Origin: Zunongwangia pacifica
GTDB taxonomy: Bacteria > Bacteroidota > Bacteroidia > Flavobacteriales > Flavobacteriaceae
Direction of reading: 5' to 3'
Assembly (NCBI RefSeq): GCF_023499215.1
Contig: NZ_JAKHSK010000008.1
Location: forward strand, 1 to 64,000
DNA: 64,000 nucleotides
Under the pieces are notes generated by a model, which searched no databases, was not told where the DNA came from, and saw only the letters and a list, made by a program, of their open reading frames with translations. Of the stretch, positions 43,684 through 54,900 are shown piece after piece; positions within the stretch are counted from its first letter, which is position 1, and the number at the start of each line of letters is the position of its first letter. The position numbers were made by a program, and so were the translations under genes.

Positions 43684-44760
43684 TTGAAAATTTTAGACTG
43701 GTATATTTTAAAGCGCTATTTAGGAACCTTTAGTATGATGCTGTTATTGTTTATCCCTATTGGGATAACGGTTAATCTTGCTGAAAAAATAGATAAGATT
43801 CTTGAAAATGAAGTTCCTTTTATGGAGGTCGCCGAATACTATCTAAATTTCACGATTTATTTTGCCAATCTTTTATTTCCGCTCTTTTTATTTTTATCCA
43901 TTATCTGGTTTACTTCAAAACTGGCTAATAATACCGAAGTTATTGCTTTTTTAAGTAGTGGGGTCTCTTTTTATCGATTTTTAAGACCCTATATAATTGG
44001 GGCAACTATCGTATGTATTGCAGCTTTAGGACTAAGTATGTTTTTGGCACCCAAGGCCAGCAAAGGTTTTAATGAATTTAAATACGAATATCTAAAGCGA
44101 GGTCACGAAACCCAGGAAACTAAAGATGTATATCGGCAGGTAAACGATGACGAGGTGATTTATGCCAGTCATTTTCGTCCCAAAACACATACGGCCAGTA
44201 ACTTTGTGATAGAACATTTTGATGGCAATCAGCTAAAATTTAAAATAAGTGCTTCCAGGTTAAAATTTAATACTGAAGATTCTACATACACCTTGACTAA
44301 TGTGGATAAGAGGGTTATTGGTGAAAACGGAGATATAATGAGTAGTCAAGCCAAATTAGATACGATTTTACCTTTTGAATTTGACGAATTAACGCCAGAA
44401 ACTTATATCGCTGAAACCTTAAGTTTTTCAGAATTAAACGAGTTTATAGAAAAAGAAAGTCGCCGTGGATCGGGCAATATGAATATGTATCTGGTGGCCG
44501 CCTATAAAAGAGTCAGTATTCCGGTTTCCGCATTTATATTGACTATTATCGCGGTAGCAGTATCTTCTATGAAGCGCCGTGGCGGGATGGGTGTAAATCT
44601 TGCTGTAGGAATTTCCCTGGCCTTTATTTTTATCTTTTTTGATAAGGTTTTTGGTACAATAGCCGAGCAGTCAACCTTTTCGCCGCTTCTGGCAGTTTGG
44701 ATTCCCAATATCTCTTTTGGGATCTTAGCGGTGGTTTTATTGTTAAAAGCAAAACGTTAA
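43684..44760 (+). CDS. LptF/LptG-family permease (TTG start)
   Basis: 358 residues, start TTG at 43684, giving MKILDWYILKRYLGTF, which is the family opening. Six membrane helices in two groups of three (about residues 10-115 and 275-358) flank a periplasmic beta-jellyroll domain. LptF/LptG form the membrane part of the LptB2FG lipopolysaccharide exporter; Bacteroidota have two such genes, and which one this is cannot be told. It is probably co-transcribed with tgt. Confidence 0.88.
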   Translation: MKILDWYILKRYLGTFSMMLLLFIPIGITVNLAEKIDKILENEVPFMEVAEYYLNFTIYFANLLFPLFLFLSIIWFTSKLANNTEVIAFLSSGVSFYRFLRPYIIGATIVCIAALGLSMFLAPKASKGFNEFKYEYLKRGHETQETKDVYRQVNDDEVIYASHFRPKTHTASNFVIEHFDGNQLKFKISASRLKFNTEDSTYTLTNVDKRVIGENGDIMSSQAKLDTILPFEFDELTPETYIAETLSFSELNEFIEKESRRGSGNMNMYLVAAYKRVSIPVSAFILTIIAVAVSSMKRRGGMGVNLAVGISLAFIFIFFDKVFGTIAEQSTFSPLLAVWIPNISFGILAVVLLLKAKR

Positions 44761-44806
44761 TAAAAATAATTAAGCTCAGGCTTTAATTCTTCGATTTAAA
44801 GTTTGT

Positions 44807-44814
44807 TATATTTG
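44807..44814 (+). promoter_or_regulatory. -7 element TATATTTG before accA
   Basis: TATATTTG lies 31 bp before the ATG at 44846. No TTG at the usual distance. Confidence 0.5.
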
Positions 44815-44845
44815 TAGGCTCAAATTAAAACAACCATAGCTACTT

Positions 44846-45799
44846 ATGGAATATTTAGACTTTGAATTACCGATTAAAGAGCTTGAAGAGCAGTACGAGC
44901 GCGCCTGTAACATTGGTGAAGAAAGCGAGGTAGATGTTACTGCTACCTGCAAGCAAATCGAGAAAAAACTTCAGGAAAAAAAGAAACAGATCTATAAAAA
45001 TTTAACTGCATGGCAAAGAGTGCAGTTGTCCAGACACCCTAATCGTCCTTATACCTTAGATTATATTAATGCCATTTGTGGAGATACTTTTTTAGAGCTA
45101 CATGGCGATCGAAGTGTAAAAGATGATAAAGCCATGATAGGTGGTCTTGGTAAAATTGGTGATCAAAGTTTTATGTTTGTTGGCCAGCAAAAAGGGTACA
45201 ACACAAAAACAAGGCAGTACCGTAATTTTGGGATGGCCAATCCAGAAGGATATCGCAAAGCTTTACGCCTAATGAAATCTGCTGAAAAGTTTAATCTTCC
45301 TGTTGTTTGTTTTGTAGACACTCCCGGTGCTTATCCAGGTCTGGAAGCCGAAGAAAGAGGGCAGGGGGAAGCCATTGCCCGAAATATTTTAGAAATGACA
45401 CGCCTTAGTGTGCCAATTATTGTGGTAATTATTGGTGAAGGAGCCAGTGGAGGTGCTTTAGGAATAGGTGTAGGGAATAAAGTGTTAATGTTAGAGAATA
45501 CCTGGTACTCTGTAATTTCACCTGAGTCTTGTTCTTCTATTTTATGGAGAAGCTGGGAATATAAAGAGACCGCAGCAGAAGCTTTAAAACTTACTGCTGA
45601 AGATATGAAAAAACAAAAGCTTATCGACGAGATTGTGAAAGAACCACTTGGTGGAGCACATAGCGATCGTGATGGAGCTTTTAAAGCGGTAGAAAAATCT
45701 ATTTTAAAAGCGTTTGAAGAGCTTAAAAATTTATCAAAAGAAGATTTGATAAGTTCCAGAATGGATAAATATTTAGATATGGGAGTCTATCAGGACTAA
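44846..45799 (+). CDS. accA: Acetyl-CoA carboxylase carboxyltransferase subunit alpha
   Basis: 317 residues, normal length. AccA and AccD move the carboxyl group from biotin to acetyl-CoA, giving malonyl-CoA for fatty acid synthesis. Family segments: [53 protein letters not shown], and [18 protein letters not shown] with the oxyanion glycines. AccD is not in the window. It is followed by a terminator. Confidence 0.96.
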   Translation: MEYLDFELPIKELEEQYERACNIGEESEVDVTATCKQIEKKLQEKKKQIYKNLTAWQRVQLSRHPNRPYTLDYINAICGDTFLELHGDRSVKDDKAMIGGLGKIGDQSFMFVGQQKGYNTKTRQYRNFGMANPEGYRKALRLMKSAEKFNLPVVCFVDTPGAYPGLEAEERGQGEAIARNILEMTRLSVPIIVVIIGEGASGGALGIGVGNKVLMLENTWYSVISPESCSSILWRSWEYKETAAEALKLTAEDMKKQKLIDEIVKEPLGGAHSDRDGAFKAVEKSILKAFEELKNLSKEDLISSRMDKYLDMGVYQD

Positions 45800-45827
45800 C
45801 CCGTTAAAAATCATAACAGATAAGGGG

Positions 45828-45857
45828 AATCCGAAACAAACGTTTCGGATTTTTTTG
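45828..45857 (+). terminator. Intrinsic terminator after accA
   Basis: Perfect 10-bp arms AATCCGAAAC and GTTTCGGATT with a 4-nt loop are followed by a T run. It lies 28 bp past the accA stop. Confidence 0.88.
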
Positions 45858-45967
45858 GCCTTATTAACAAAAAAATAAAGTTTTCAACAACCAAATTGTT
45901 TACTATTAGTGAACTAGAAATCACTATTTTTTTAAGAACTACTTAACAAATTGGTTACATTCGTGCT

Positions 45968-47524
45968 ATGGAAAAAATCGCAACATCACCAGTATATAAT
46001 AAACAAAATTCTAATGTAATTAGTCTCGAGAAGGGAAAAATACCTCCGCAGGCTATTGATTTAGAGGAAGTTGTTCTAGGAGCGATGATGATCGATAAAA
46101 AGGGGGTAGATGAAATTATCGATATCCTACACCCCGATGCCTTTTATAAAAACTCGCATAAGCTTATTTATGAAGCCATTTTCAAACTTTTTGAAAATAC
46201 CGAGGCGATTGACTTATTAACGGTTTCCAATCAGCTTAAGAAGGATGGGAATTTTGAAAAGGCCGGTGGTGATTATTATCTAATTCAGCTTACCCAAAGA
46301 GTATCATCATCTGCCCATATCGAGTTTCATGCAAGAATTATTCTTCAGAAATATATTCAGCGTAGTTTGATAAAAATTTCTGCTGAAATTATCGAAGAAG
46401 CCTACGATGAAAGTGTCGATGTTTTTGACCTTTTAGATTCGGCTGAAGCTAAATTGTACGAAGTTACTCAGGGAAATATTAAAAAGTCTACCGAATCTGC
46501 ACAGAGTTTAGTAATTCAGGCTAAAAACAGGATTCAGGAGATCTCAAATAGAGAAGGATTAAGTGGGGTGCCTTCAGGATTCGATAAGTTAGATGAACTT
46601 ACTTCGGGATGGCAGCCTTCAGATTTAATTATTGTGGCGGCACGTCCTGGTATGGGGAAAACGGCACTTACCTTATCCATGGCAAGGAATATCGCCGTAG
46701 GACAGGGAATACCCGTAGCTTTTTTCTCTCTGGAGATGTCTTCAGTACAGTTAATTACCCGTTTGATTTCTTCGGAAACCGGACTTTCTTCAGAGAAATT
46801 AAGAACCGGTAACCTTGAAAAGCACGAGTGGGAGCAACTTAATGTAAAGGTAAAAGATCTTGAAAAAGCACCACTTTTTATAGATGATACTCCGTCTTTA
46901 TCGATTTTCGATCTTAGGGCGAAAGCACGTCGTTTAGCTTCTCAGTTCGGAATTAAACTGATCGTAATCGATTATTTACAGTTAATGACAGCGGGAGGAA
47001 CGCAAAAAGGAGGAAACCGTGAACAGGAAATTTCTACGATTTCCCGAAACCTTAAAGCGCTGGCAAAAGAATTAAATGTGCCGGTAATTGCGCTTTCTCA
47101 GCTATCGCGTGCGGTAGAAACCCGTGGAGGCAGCAAAAGACCATTACTTTCTGACCTTAGGGAATCTGGAGCAATCGAGCAGGATGCCGATATTGTATCG
47201 TTCATTTACCGTCCCGAATATTATAAGATTGAAGAATGGGATGATGAAGAGCGTTCTCCAACTGAAGGACAGGGAGAATTTATTGTAGCAAAACACCGTA
47301 ATGGTGGTTTGGAAAATATCCGTCTTAAATTTATTGGTCATCTTGGTAAATTTGATAACTTAGAAGAGTTTGATTCGCCTTTCGAATTTCATTCAAAAAT
47401 GAATGATGGTGACGATGATAACGAATTTGGAAGTGGTAATCTTCCAAGTCCAAGTGCAGATGAAGCTTTTGGAAGTGCTATGAACGATTTTAATCAGGAT
47501 GATGATAGTGACGTTCCGTTCTAA
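45968..47524 (+). CDS. dnaB: Replicative DNA helicase DnaB
   Basis: 518 residues. It unwinds DNA at the replication fork. The N-terminal primase-binding domain is at about residues 25-130 (PPQAIDLEEVVLGAMMID). The RecA-like helicase domain follows with Walker A ARPGMGKTAL, the AFFSLEMS segment, Walker B LIVIDYLQLM, and the arginine finger region RESGAIEQDADIV. The C-terminal tail is acidic. No intein is present. The start of the next gene overlaps its last 26 bp. Confidence 0.96.
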   Translation: MEKIATSPVYNKQNSNVISLEKGKIPPQAIDLEEVVLGAMMIDKKGVDEIIDILHPDAFYKNSHKLIYEAIFKLFENTEAIDLLTVSNQLKKDGNFEKAGGDYYLIQLTQRVSSSAHIEFHARIILQKYIQRSLIKISAEIIEEAYDESVDVFDLLDSAEAKLYEVTQGNIKKSTESAQSLVIQAKNRIQEISNREGLSGVPSGFDKLDELTSGWQPSDLIIVAARPGMGKTALTLSMARNIAVGQGIPVAFFSLEMSSVQLITRLISSETGLSSEKLRTGNLEKHEWEQLNVKVKDLEKAPLFIDDTPSLSIFDLRAKARRLASQFGIKLIVIDYLQLMTAGGTQKGGNREQEISTISRNLKALAKELNVPVIALSQLSRAVETRGGSKRPLLSDLRESGAIEQDADIVSFIYRPEYYKIEEWDDEERSPTEGQGEFIVAKHRNGGLENIRLKFIGHLGKFDNLEEFDSPFEFHSKMNDGDDDNEFGSGNLPSPSADEAFGSAMNDFNQDDDSDVPF

Positions 47525-48818
47525 ATTAAGAAACATTATAAGAAATAACGAAAGACAGTTTAAGGCAGTAATGCTTTTTACTGTCTTTTTCTTTTTTGGT
47601 TTTACCGGGTTTGCCAATAAAATTTTGGTCCCTATGGATGCAGATGCACAGCAAAATCACCTTAAAGCCTACGGGGTCACCTATTTTGCTTTAGAAAATC
47701 AAATTAGGGCCCAGTGGTTATTAAATTATCGCGGTGGTTCTTTTCTTTTCGATGCTGAAGAAATTTTACAGAAAGAATGCAAAATTAGGGGTGTTTCTTT
47801 TGAAATATTGACCGATAATGATGCCCAGGCGATAGTAGACGAAATTTCGAGTCCTTCTAAAAATATGGAAAGCGTGATTTTAGAAAAGGCGCCAAAAATT
47901 GCGGTCTATTCGCCTAAAGGAAATAAGCCCTGGGATGATGCAGTGACCATGGCGCTAACTTATGCTGAAATTCCCTACGAAACTATTTATGATACTGAAG
48001 TTTTAAACGATGCCCTTGTTCTTTACGATTGGTTGCACCTGCATCACGAAGATTTTACCGGGCAATATGGCAAATTTTACAGAGCGTACCGAACCGCTCC
48101 CTGGTATATCGAAGATAAAAAAAATGCAGAGGCCCTGGCTGCAGAACTTGGTTATGATAAAGTTTCAGATGAAAAACTTGCTGTTGCCTTAAAAATTAGG
48201 GATTATGTAGTAGGTGGCGGATTTATGTTTGCCATGTGCAGCGCTACCGATAGTTTTGATATTGCGCTGGCTGCCGAAAATACAGATATAGCCGAACCCA
48301 TGTTTGATGGCGATCCTAGTGATCCCGGATATCAGTCGAAGTTAGATTTTACCAATTCTTTCGCTTTTACCGATTTTATTCTGGAAAGGGATCCTATGGT
48401 ATATGAATTTTCTTCTATAGATATGACGGCTAAAAGAGCCGTACCTGTGGAAAAAGATTATTTCACCCTAATGGATTATTCGGCAAAGTGGGACGTGATT
48501 CCTACCATGTTAACTCAAAATCATACCAGATTGGTAAAGGGATTTATGGGGCAAACTACCGCTTACAATCCAGATAATATAAAAGCCAATGTGCTGGTGA
48601 TGGGAGAGAATAAGGTTAATGGAGAGGCTAGGTATATTCATGGGGTAAAAGGCAAAGGATTTTTTACGTTTTATGGCGGGCATGATCCCGAAGATTATCA
48701 GCATAGAGTGGGGGACCCTAAAACCGAGCTGGAATTGCATCCAAATTCTCCCGGCTATCGATTAATCCTTAATAATGTGTTATTTCCGGCAGCCAAAAAG
48801 AAAAAGAAGAAAACATAA
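47499..48818 (+). CDS. Secreted 'asparagine synthetase B'-type family protein of unknown function
   Basis: Up to 439 residues. The frame opens inside dnaB; the signal peptide MLFTVFFFFGFTGFANK starts at residue 25, so the true start may be 47571. The mature part begins ILVPMDADAQQNHLKAYGV and ends in a lysine-rich tail. Flavobacterial databases often call this family asparagine synthetase B, but I see no N-terminal Cys nucleophile and no ATP-pyrophosphatase SGGxDS motif, and it is exported. Treat as a conserved periplasmic protein of unknown role. The segment YGGHDPEDYQHRVGDP looks functionally constrained. Confidence 0.7.
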   Translation: MMIVTFRSKLRNIIRNNERQFKAVMLFTVFFFFGFTGFANKILVPMDADAQQNHLKAYGVTYFALENQIRAQWLLNYRGGSFLFDAEEILQKECKIRGVSFEILTDNDAQAIVDEISSPSKNMESVILEKAPKIAVYSPKGNKPWDDAVTMALTYAEIPYETIYDTEVLNDALVLYDWLHLHHEDFTGQYGKFYRAYRTAPWYIEDKKNAEALAAELGYDKVSDEKLAVALKIRDYVVGGGFMFAMCSATDSFDIALAAENTDIAEPMFDGDPSDPGYQSKLDFTNSFAFTDFILERDPMVYEFSSIDMTAKRAVPVEKDYFTLMDYSAKWDVIPTMLTQNHTRLVKGFMGQTTAYNPDNIKANVLVMGENKVNGEARYIHGVKGKGFFTFYGGHDPEDYQHRVGDPKTELELHPNSPGYRLILNNVLFPAAKKKKKKT

Positions 48819-48884
48819 GGATCATAGCCTAACACCAATAATTGTCTTTTTTAGCTATGATTTCTTTGTAGTTACAATTTAAAA

Positions 48885-49319
48885 ATGAAGATTGGCATGA
48901 AGACCTTTCAGAAACAAATATCGCTAAAACCTAAATCCCGGGGATTTCATTTAGTAACCAGTGAAATTGTAAGTCAGTTTCCTGAGATTGGTGAAATTCA
49001 GCAGGGAATTTTTCAAGTATTTATAAAGCATACGTCGGCAGGATTAACGATAAACGAAAATGCAGATCCTACGGTAAGGGACGATTTTGAAAGTCATATC
49101 AATAAAATGGTCCCTGAAAATCAATCTTATTATCGCCATACTTTTGAAGGTTCAGACGATATGCCGGCGCATATTAAAGCCTCGCTCATGGGAACATCGG
49201 TACAAATCCCGGTGACCAACGGAAAACTTAATCTGGGAACCTGGCAGGGTATTTATTTATGTGAACACAGAAATCACGGTGGTTCCCGTAAACTGGTGTT
49301 AACCCTAATGGGGACATAA
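48885..49319 (+). CDS. YjbQ-family protein
   Basis: 144 residues; an alternative start at 48897 (MKTFQKQI) fits the family equally well. Signature: GIFQVFIKHTSAGLTINENA, DPTVRDDFESHI and LGTWQGIYLCEHRNHGGSRK at the C-terminus. YjbQ proteins are small trimeric cytoplasmic proteins; a weak thiamine-phosphate synthase activity was reported for some, but the true function is open. Conserved His in KHTSAG and EHRNHG may bind a metal. Confidence 0.88.
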   Translation: MKIGMKTFQKQISLKPKSRGFHLVTSEIVSQFPEIGEIQQGIFQVFIKHTSAGLTINENADPTVRDDFESHINKMVPENQSYYRHTFEGSDDMPAHIKASLMGTSVQIPVTNGKLNLGTWQGIYLCEHRNHGGSRKLVLTLMGT

Positions 49320-49435
49320 TTTTACAATAAAGCACCGATTTTCTTTGCCTTTAAAGCCGCTTATCTTTAATATATCCAATTTTGGAGAGGAGGTACGGAA
49401 TAACAATAACAGATAATTATTTGAGAGGAATGTTT

Positions 49436-50659
49436 ATGATAAGGAGTATAGTTTCTATTATTTTAATACTATTAAGCGCTCTAACTATTGAAGCCCAGGA
49501 ACTTTATGAGATACCTAAAGGCGTTTCTACAAGCTGGGCGAGTTTCGAAAATGCCAGTGCAGCAAAGGGCAGTGGCGGTAAGGAAAATAAAGGCGCAAAA
49601 GGCCATCCTTTCGATCGTATTCCGGCAGGAGAAAGCCTTGATCTTTTAAATATCGAGGGCAGCGGTACGATTAAAAGGATATGGTTAACCATTAGTGATC
49701 GTTCGCCTATGATGCTGCGGGCATTAACTATTAAAATGTTTTGGGAAGGTAGCGATAAACCTGCTGTAGCGGTACCTCTGGGAGATTTTTTCGGGATAGG
49801 TTTAGGTCAAAAGACAGCTTTTGAAAGTAAACTTTTTAGCGATCCTGAAGGTCGTTCTTTTAATTGTTTTATTCCCATGCCATTTAAAAAATCGGCTCGC
49901 ATTACGATAACCAATGAATCTGATAAAGATCTGGATGCCATTTTTTATGATGTGAACCTGTTAAAGGAGAATCATGAGGGCGAACTATTTTATTTTCATG
50001 CTTATTGGAATCGGGAGAAGAATACTAAGTTAGGGGAAGCTTTTAAGATCCTGCCAAAAGTTGAAGGGAAAGGACGTTTTCTAGGAACCAATATGGGGTT
50101 GGTTACTCATAAATTATATAAGGATACATGGTGGGGTGAAGGCGAAGTTAAAATGTATATCGATGGCGATTCTAATTTTCCCAGCCTTGTTGGTTCTGGA
50201 ACAGAAGATTACGTAGGTACCGCCTACGGCCAGGGCACTTACGATCATATGTATCAGGGATCACTGGTAGCCGATAAGAAACAGGGGGCATTTGCTTTTT
50301 ATCGTTATCATATACCAGATCCTGTGTATTTTTATAAGGATATTAAAGTGATTATCCAGCAGATGGGCGGGGCTCCCAGGGATGTCGTAAGAAAACTTGT
50401 AGAAGATGGAGCAGATTTAATTCCGGTGACCATCGATCACGCACCTAATTTCACTAAATTATTCGAATTAGAAAATCCTTCCAATCTGATGGATGAAAAT
50501 TTCCCAAATGGATGGACTAATTTTTATCGAAGTGATGATGTATCGGCAACGGCCTATTTTTATTTAAACAAACCATATAGCAAGTTACCGCAGCTTCAAT
50601 CTGTACAATTAAGAACAGAGGATCTAATAAATGCCGAAGTCATAAAAAATGACCTATAG
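49436..50659 (+). CDS. DUF2961 glycoside hydrolase (GH172-type), secreted
   Basis: 407 residues from the ATG at 49436, chosen because GAGAGGA, rare here as a ribosome site, lies 7 bp before it; MIRSIVSIILILLSALTIEA is the signal peptide. The DUF2961 core (about residues 30-380) has SWASFENASAAKGSGGKENK, GAKGHPFDRIPAGE, GSGTIKRIWLTI and LVGSGTEDYVGTAYG. GH172 enzymes act on fructose or arabinofuranose disaccharides, and the fold forms oligomers of jellyroll pairs. It lies beside the polysaccharide locus, convergent with the DUF4861 gene, and likely serves it. Substrate not assignable. Confidence 0.85.
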   Translation: MIRSIVSIILILLSALTIEAQELYEIPKGVSTSWASFENASAAKGSGGKENKGAKGHPFDRIPAGESLDLLNIEGSGTIKRIWLTISDRSPMMLRALTIKMFWEGSDKPAVAVPLGDFFGIGLGQKTAFESKLFSDPEGRSFNCFIPMPFKKSARITITNESDKDLDAIFYDVNLLKENHEGELFYFHAYWNREKNTKLGEAFKILPKVEGKGRFLGTNMGLVTHKLYKDTWWGEGEVKMYIDGDSNFPSLVGSGTEDYVGTAYGQGTYDHMYQGSLVADKKQGAFAFYRYHIPDPVYFYKDIKVIIQQMGGAPRDVVRKLVEDGADLIPVTIDHAPNFTKLFELENPSNLMDENFPNGWTNFYRSDDVSATAYFYLNKPYSKLPQLQSVQLRTEDLINAEVIKNDL

Positions 50660-50746
50660 ATCATTAGGGGAGCTAATGTGTTCTGCGTTTTAAATGAAAA
50701 TTTTACTCGATAATTAAGATTAAAAGTCTCATGCTCCTGGTTGGGG

Positions 50747-51952
50747 TTAGTTTTTATTTTGTAGGGCTTTTTCTAAATCCACTTTTAAAGGAGAGGTTAT
50801 GATTTTAGCCTGTTTCTGTAGCATCTTTATCCAGTCTTCTTTGCTACTTACATCTCCACTTTTTTCCCAGGCAAATCCTGCGTAATAAGTAAACGTACTT
50901 TTAGGTGTTGTAGTAATTAAAAGGTTACTTTGGTCTGGAACTTTGCTTATATAAGCAAATGCCGAATCGATCTCAGCAGGCTGCATCACAATACCTTCAC
51001 CAACTTTAGTATCGTCGATGCTTTCCCAATGCATTATCCATCCCTCTTCTTTGTTAATTTTATATTCTCCCTCGTTGTTGTGCAACGTAATACCGGCTGC
51101 GTAGTTAGGGACATCTTTCACAGATTCGAGGCGAATTTCAAATTTTGAAAAATGAGAACCTAAGGCCAGGCTTATTCTTTTGGTTTCCTTTACCTTATAA
51201 GGACCCCAGGGATCGTAGCTGAGTTCAAAAATTGTTTTTAAAGGGCCGCTCACGATAGTTTTATATTCCATAAAGTTTTGGGAAACATAAAGACTGTCAT
51301 CCTCAAAAATTCCGATACCTCCTAATCCGCGACTGTTACCTACATGATAAGGATCATAACCTTCACCATGATCTGTATGGTAATATCCGGGATTTTTTAC
51401 ATGCTCAGCGTACCATTTATTGATAATGGATTTGTTGGTGCGTTTTAACCAAACATCGATTCCGCTTGAAAGTGTACTTCCCGCAACACCTTCTAAAGCT
51501 TCTTTTTGTCCTGTGGGACCATAGGTTCTAAAAGCAACTTTATCATTTTCCCAGGCATAATCATCGGTTCTCTCAGGTACAAATCTGGAATACGCCACGG
51601 CCTCTTTTTCGGGCATTGAAAATGAGCTGTCGCTAACTATTTTATAAGTCGACGTTTTATTTGCACCAACCTTAGCCATAAATAAAAATTCTTCGGGTTT
51701 ACCATCTTTATCGTAATCTACCCATTGATGTCTTATGGTTTTTCCGGTAGAATCTTTAATATGAATATCGTCAATAGAAGTATCTTCAAATTTGGCTAAT
51801 AATTTTTTAGCTTCAAAACTTACAATTTCATTTCTTTCAAAATCCAGCTCATTACTTACTAAAAGGGCATAACCAGATTCTTCGGTTTTTTCGGGTTTAC
51901 ATCCCACAGCGAGCAAAAATCCAAGAATAGAAGTTGTAATTAGTTTTTTCAT
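50747..51952 (-). CDS. DUF4861 lipoprotein
   Basis: 401 residues. MKKLITTSILGFLLAVGC is a lipoprotein signal. The DUF4861 domain covers about residues 25-390, with HQWVDYDKDGKPEEFLFMA, AFRTYGPTGQKEALEG, and GYYHTDHGEGYDPYHVG, which contains His and Asp clusters. Such proteins are common in polysaccharide utilisation loci and resemble lyase or mutarotase beta-sandwich folds; no activity is established to my knowledge. It lies 27 bp after the hybrid regulator gene on the same strand, so both are probably on one transcript. Confidence 0.8.
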   Translation of the reverse strand: MKKLITTSILGFLLAVGCKPEKTEESGYALLVSNELDFERNEIVSFEAKKLLAKFEDTSIDDIHIKDSTGKTIRHQWVDYDKDGKPEEFLFMAKVGANKTSTYKIVSDSSFSMPEKEAVAYSRFVPERTDDYAWENDKVAFRTYGPTGQKEALEGVAGSTLSSGIDVWLKRTNKSIINKWYAEHVKNPGYYHTDHGEGYDPYHVGNSRGLGGIGIFEDDSLYVSQNFMEYKTIVSGPLKTIFELSYDPWGPYKVKETKRISLALGSHFSKFEIRLESVKDVPNYAAGITLHNNEGEYKINKEEGWIMHWESIDDTKVGEGIVMQPAEIDSAFAYISKVPDQSNLLITTTPKSTFTYYAGFAWEKSGDVSSKEDWIKMLQKQAKIITSPLKVDLEKALQNKN

Positions 51953-51979
51953 TTTTTTGTTCAGTTTACTATTATTGTT

Positions 51980-54900
51980 TTAGGAAAGGTCTTTGTTTAA
52001 AGAAAATTCAGAAGGTAACTGACCAAATTTCTCCCTAAAAATTTTCCTAAAATATTTAGGGTTATTAAAACCAACTTCCAGGGCAGCTATAGATATATTT
52101 ACTCCTTCTTTTTCAATCAAATATAAGGCTTTGTCGAGTTTTATATCACGAATATATTCATTAATACTCTTACCGGTAAGTGCTTTGATCTTGCGGTACA
52201 ATGATGCACGGCTCATACCCATTTCTTCTGAAATTAATTCCACCAATTTACCTTGTACCTGAATATGAGTATGGACTTTTTCCTCAAATTTTTTCAGGAA
52301 TTCTTTCTCAATTTTAACCTGCTCATTTTTGACTACATTATTAGTGTTTTCAGACCCTTCTTTTTGAAGTAGGTTTTTCTGTAAGCTGAATTTACGATCC
52401 AAAAGATTTCGAATCCTGGCCTCAAGAATTGCAATGCTAAAGGGTTTGGTTATATAATCGTCTGCGCCTTCTTTATATCCTATTACAATAGATTCTTGCG
52501 CATCTTTAGCAGATAGTAAAATTATAGGAATATGGGTTGTTTCTTTTCTCGATTTTAGTGTGCTGGTAAGATCGATCCCACTTTTTATGGGCATCATAAT
52601 ATCTGAAATAATAAGATCTGGAACATGCATTATAGCCATGTTAAGACCTTCTTGCCCATTTAACGCATGTAAAAGATCATACTTCTCTTTTAAAATCGAA
52701 GATAAATAATGATGAATATCTGGATTGTCGTCAATTAATAATATTAACTCCCTATCGGTATCAGGGTAAAGCAACGCACGGCTTTCTAATTCTTTGTTTT
52801 CGTTTAGGAGATCTGTAGTTTTTTTTATGAATTCGGCAACTTCAGGAGTATCGGTATTTTCTGAATGCGAGGGTGTACCTTTAGGTAAAAATACTTTAAA
52901 AACAGTATATTGATTTTCGATACTTTTGGCATTTATTTTCCCACCGTGCAATTCAATAAAACGTTTAGAGAGTGCCAGGCCAATACCGCTCCCGTCTTTC
53001 TTTATTTTTTCGTCGGAATGATAGTACCAATCGAAAATTCTTGGTAAGATTTTAGCAGAAATACCTGCACCATTATCTTTAATCGAAAATTGATAGCCAT
53101 TGGCTTTTTCTTTTAATTTAATCTTTATTTGATCTCCTTTTGAGGTATACTTTAGCGCATTAGACATTAAATTATTGAAAATGATATGTATTTTATCCAC
53201 GTCACAGTAAATTGTAGATTTCTCTAAATCGATATTCTTAATAATTTCAATATCTTTTTTCTTCGCGATAGGCTCGTACATTTCAGTCCATTTCAATAAG
53301 GATTCTGCGAGATCGTTCTTGGTGATATTTAGCTTATTTAAGCCTTCTTCAGTTTGTCTAAAGTCGAGTAATTTGTTTATCCTGTTTAATAAGGTTTTTG
53401 CATTTTTTTCAATGATTCTTAAATTATTGACATGTTCTTTTTTCCGAATTTCAATTAATAAACTTTCAACCGGAGCCAAAATCATGGTTAAAGGTGTTTT
53501 AAGTTCATGTGAAAATCCCGTATAAAAACGAAGCCTTTCTTCATTAAGATCCTGTTCTAACTGACGTTGGTTTTTTTCGAAAATAAGGGATTGTTTTAAC
53601 TTAACTTTTTCAGCATAATAGTTTAAACCAAACCAAATAAGGAGTATTGAGATGATGAAATAAGCTATATACGCCGGAATTGTTCGCCACACAGGAGGGA
53701 TAACTTCAATAAATAACTGGCTGTAGGATTCCAGATAATCATTATCGTTCGTTTTTAATTTAAGCTTATAATTTCCTGGTGGAAGTTGGCTAAAATTGAT
53801 ACGTTTCGCATTTTTAATGTTAATCCAATGGTCGTTGTAGCCCTCTAAAAAATAAGAGTATTCAATATTATCTGATTTTGGGTATTTTAAGGAGGCAAAA
53901 TCTAGAGAAAATAAAGCCTGATTGTAACTTATTTTTAAGGTATCGCTTAAGAAAATAGATTTATCTAGAACGGTTTGGGTACTATCGCCAAGACTTATAC
54001 GCTCTCCATAAATCTCAAGATCCTTGAATACCGTAGGGAAATTTGTTTTTACAGGATTTGATAAGTCCCTGGTATCAAAAATATTTAACCCTTTATTTCC
54101 TCCTATTAATAAAATACCATCTTGTGTTAGAAGGCTAGCACCAATATTAAATTCACTTTCCTGTATGTTATTAAAGTTATTAAGGTTTCTAATGCTATTC
54201 GATTTTAAGTCGTAAAGACTTATGCCATTGTTAGTGCCTATCCAAAAATTTCCTGATAAATCGCGGATAATAGAATTAATGGTATTGTTGCTTAAACCAT
54301 CATTCATAGAGAAGCGTTCTGCTTTTTTATTGTTGATGTTTAGCTTTAATAAGCCTTCATTCATGGTACCTACCAAAAGAGTATTTTTATCTATAAATTC
54401 AATGCTGAAAATGATATTTATAGGGAAATTTGCATTTTGAGTATGAAAACCTGAAGATTCTCCTGTTTTAAAATTATATTTTATAACGCCATTGCCGTAA
54501 GTGGCGAGCCATATTTCTTCAGGATCTTTTTGGACAATATCCCTTATATCAAGTTTCCCAAGCTCGTCAATATATATAAAATTGTCTTTTTTAGGATTAT
54601 ATTGATATAATCCCCCACGGTTTGTGCCTACCCAAATATTGCCCGCTAAATCTTCGAATATCGATCGAACATCACTACCATCAGACACTTTGGTGTCTAA
54701 ATAAGTGGTTAGTTTTTTTGTTTTAAGATTGTATTTGCTTATTCCTTTGCGGTAAGTGCCAATCCAGAGATTTTCTTTAGAATCTTCTAATAATGAAAGA
54801 ACCAAATCACTTGGAAGATTAATATTCAGTTTACCGAATTGTTTAGAAGTTTGGGAGTATGTGTTAATTCCCCCACCGTCAGTGCCAATCCAAATATTAT

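Noticed and set aside
45968-47524. Intein in DnaB
   Set aside because: Length (518 residues) and motif spacing are normal; no inserted block.
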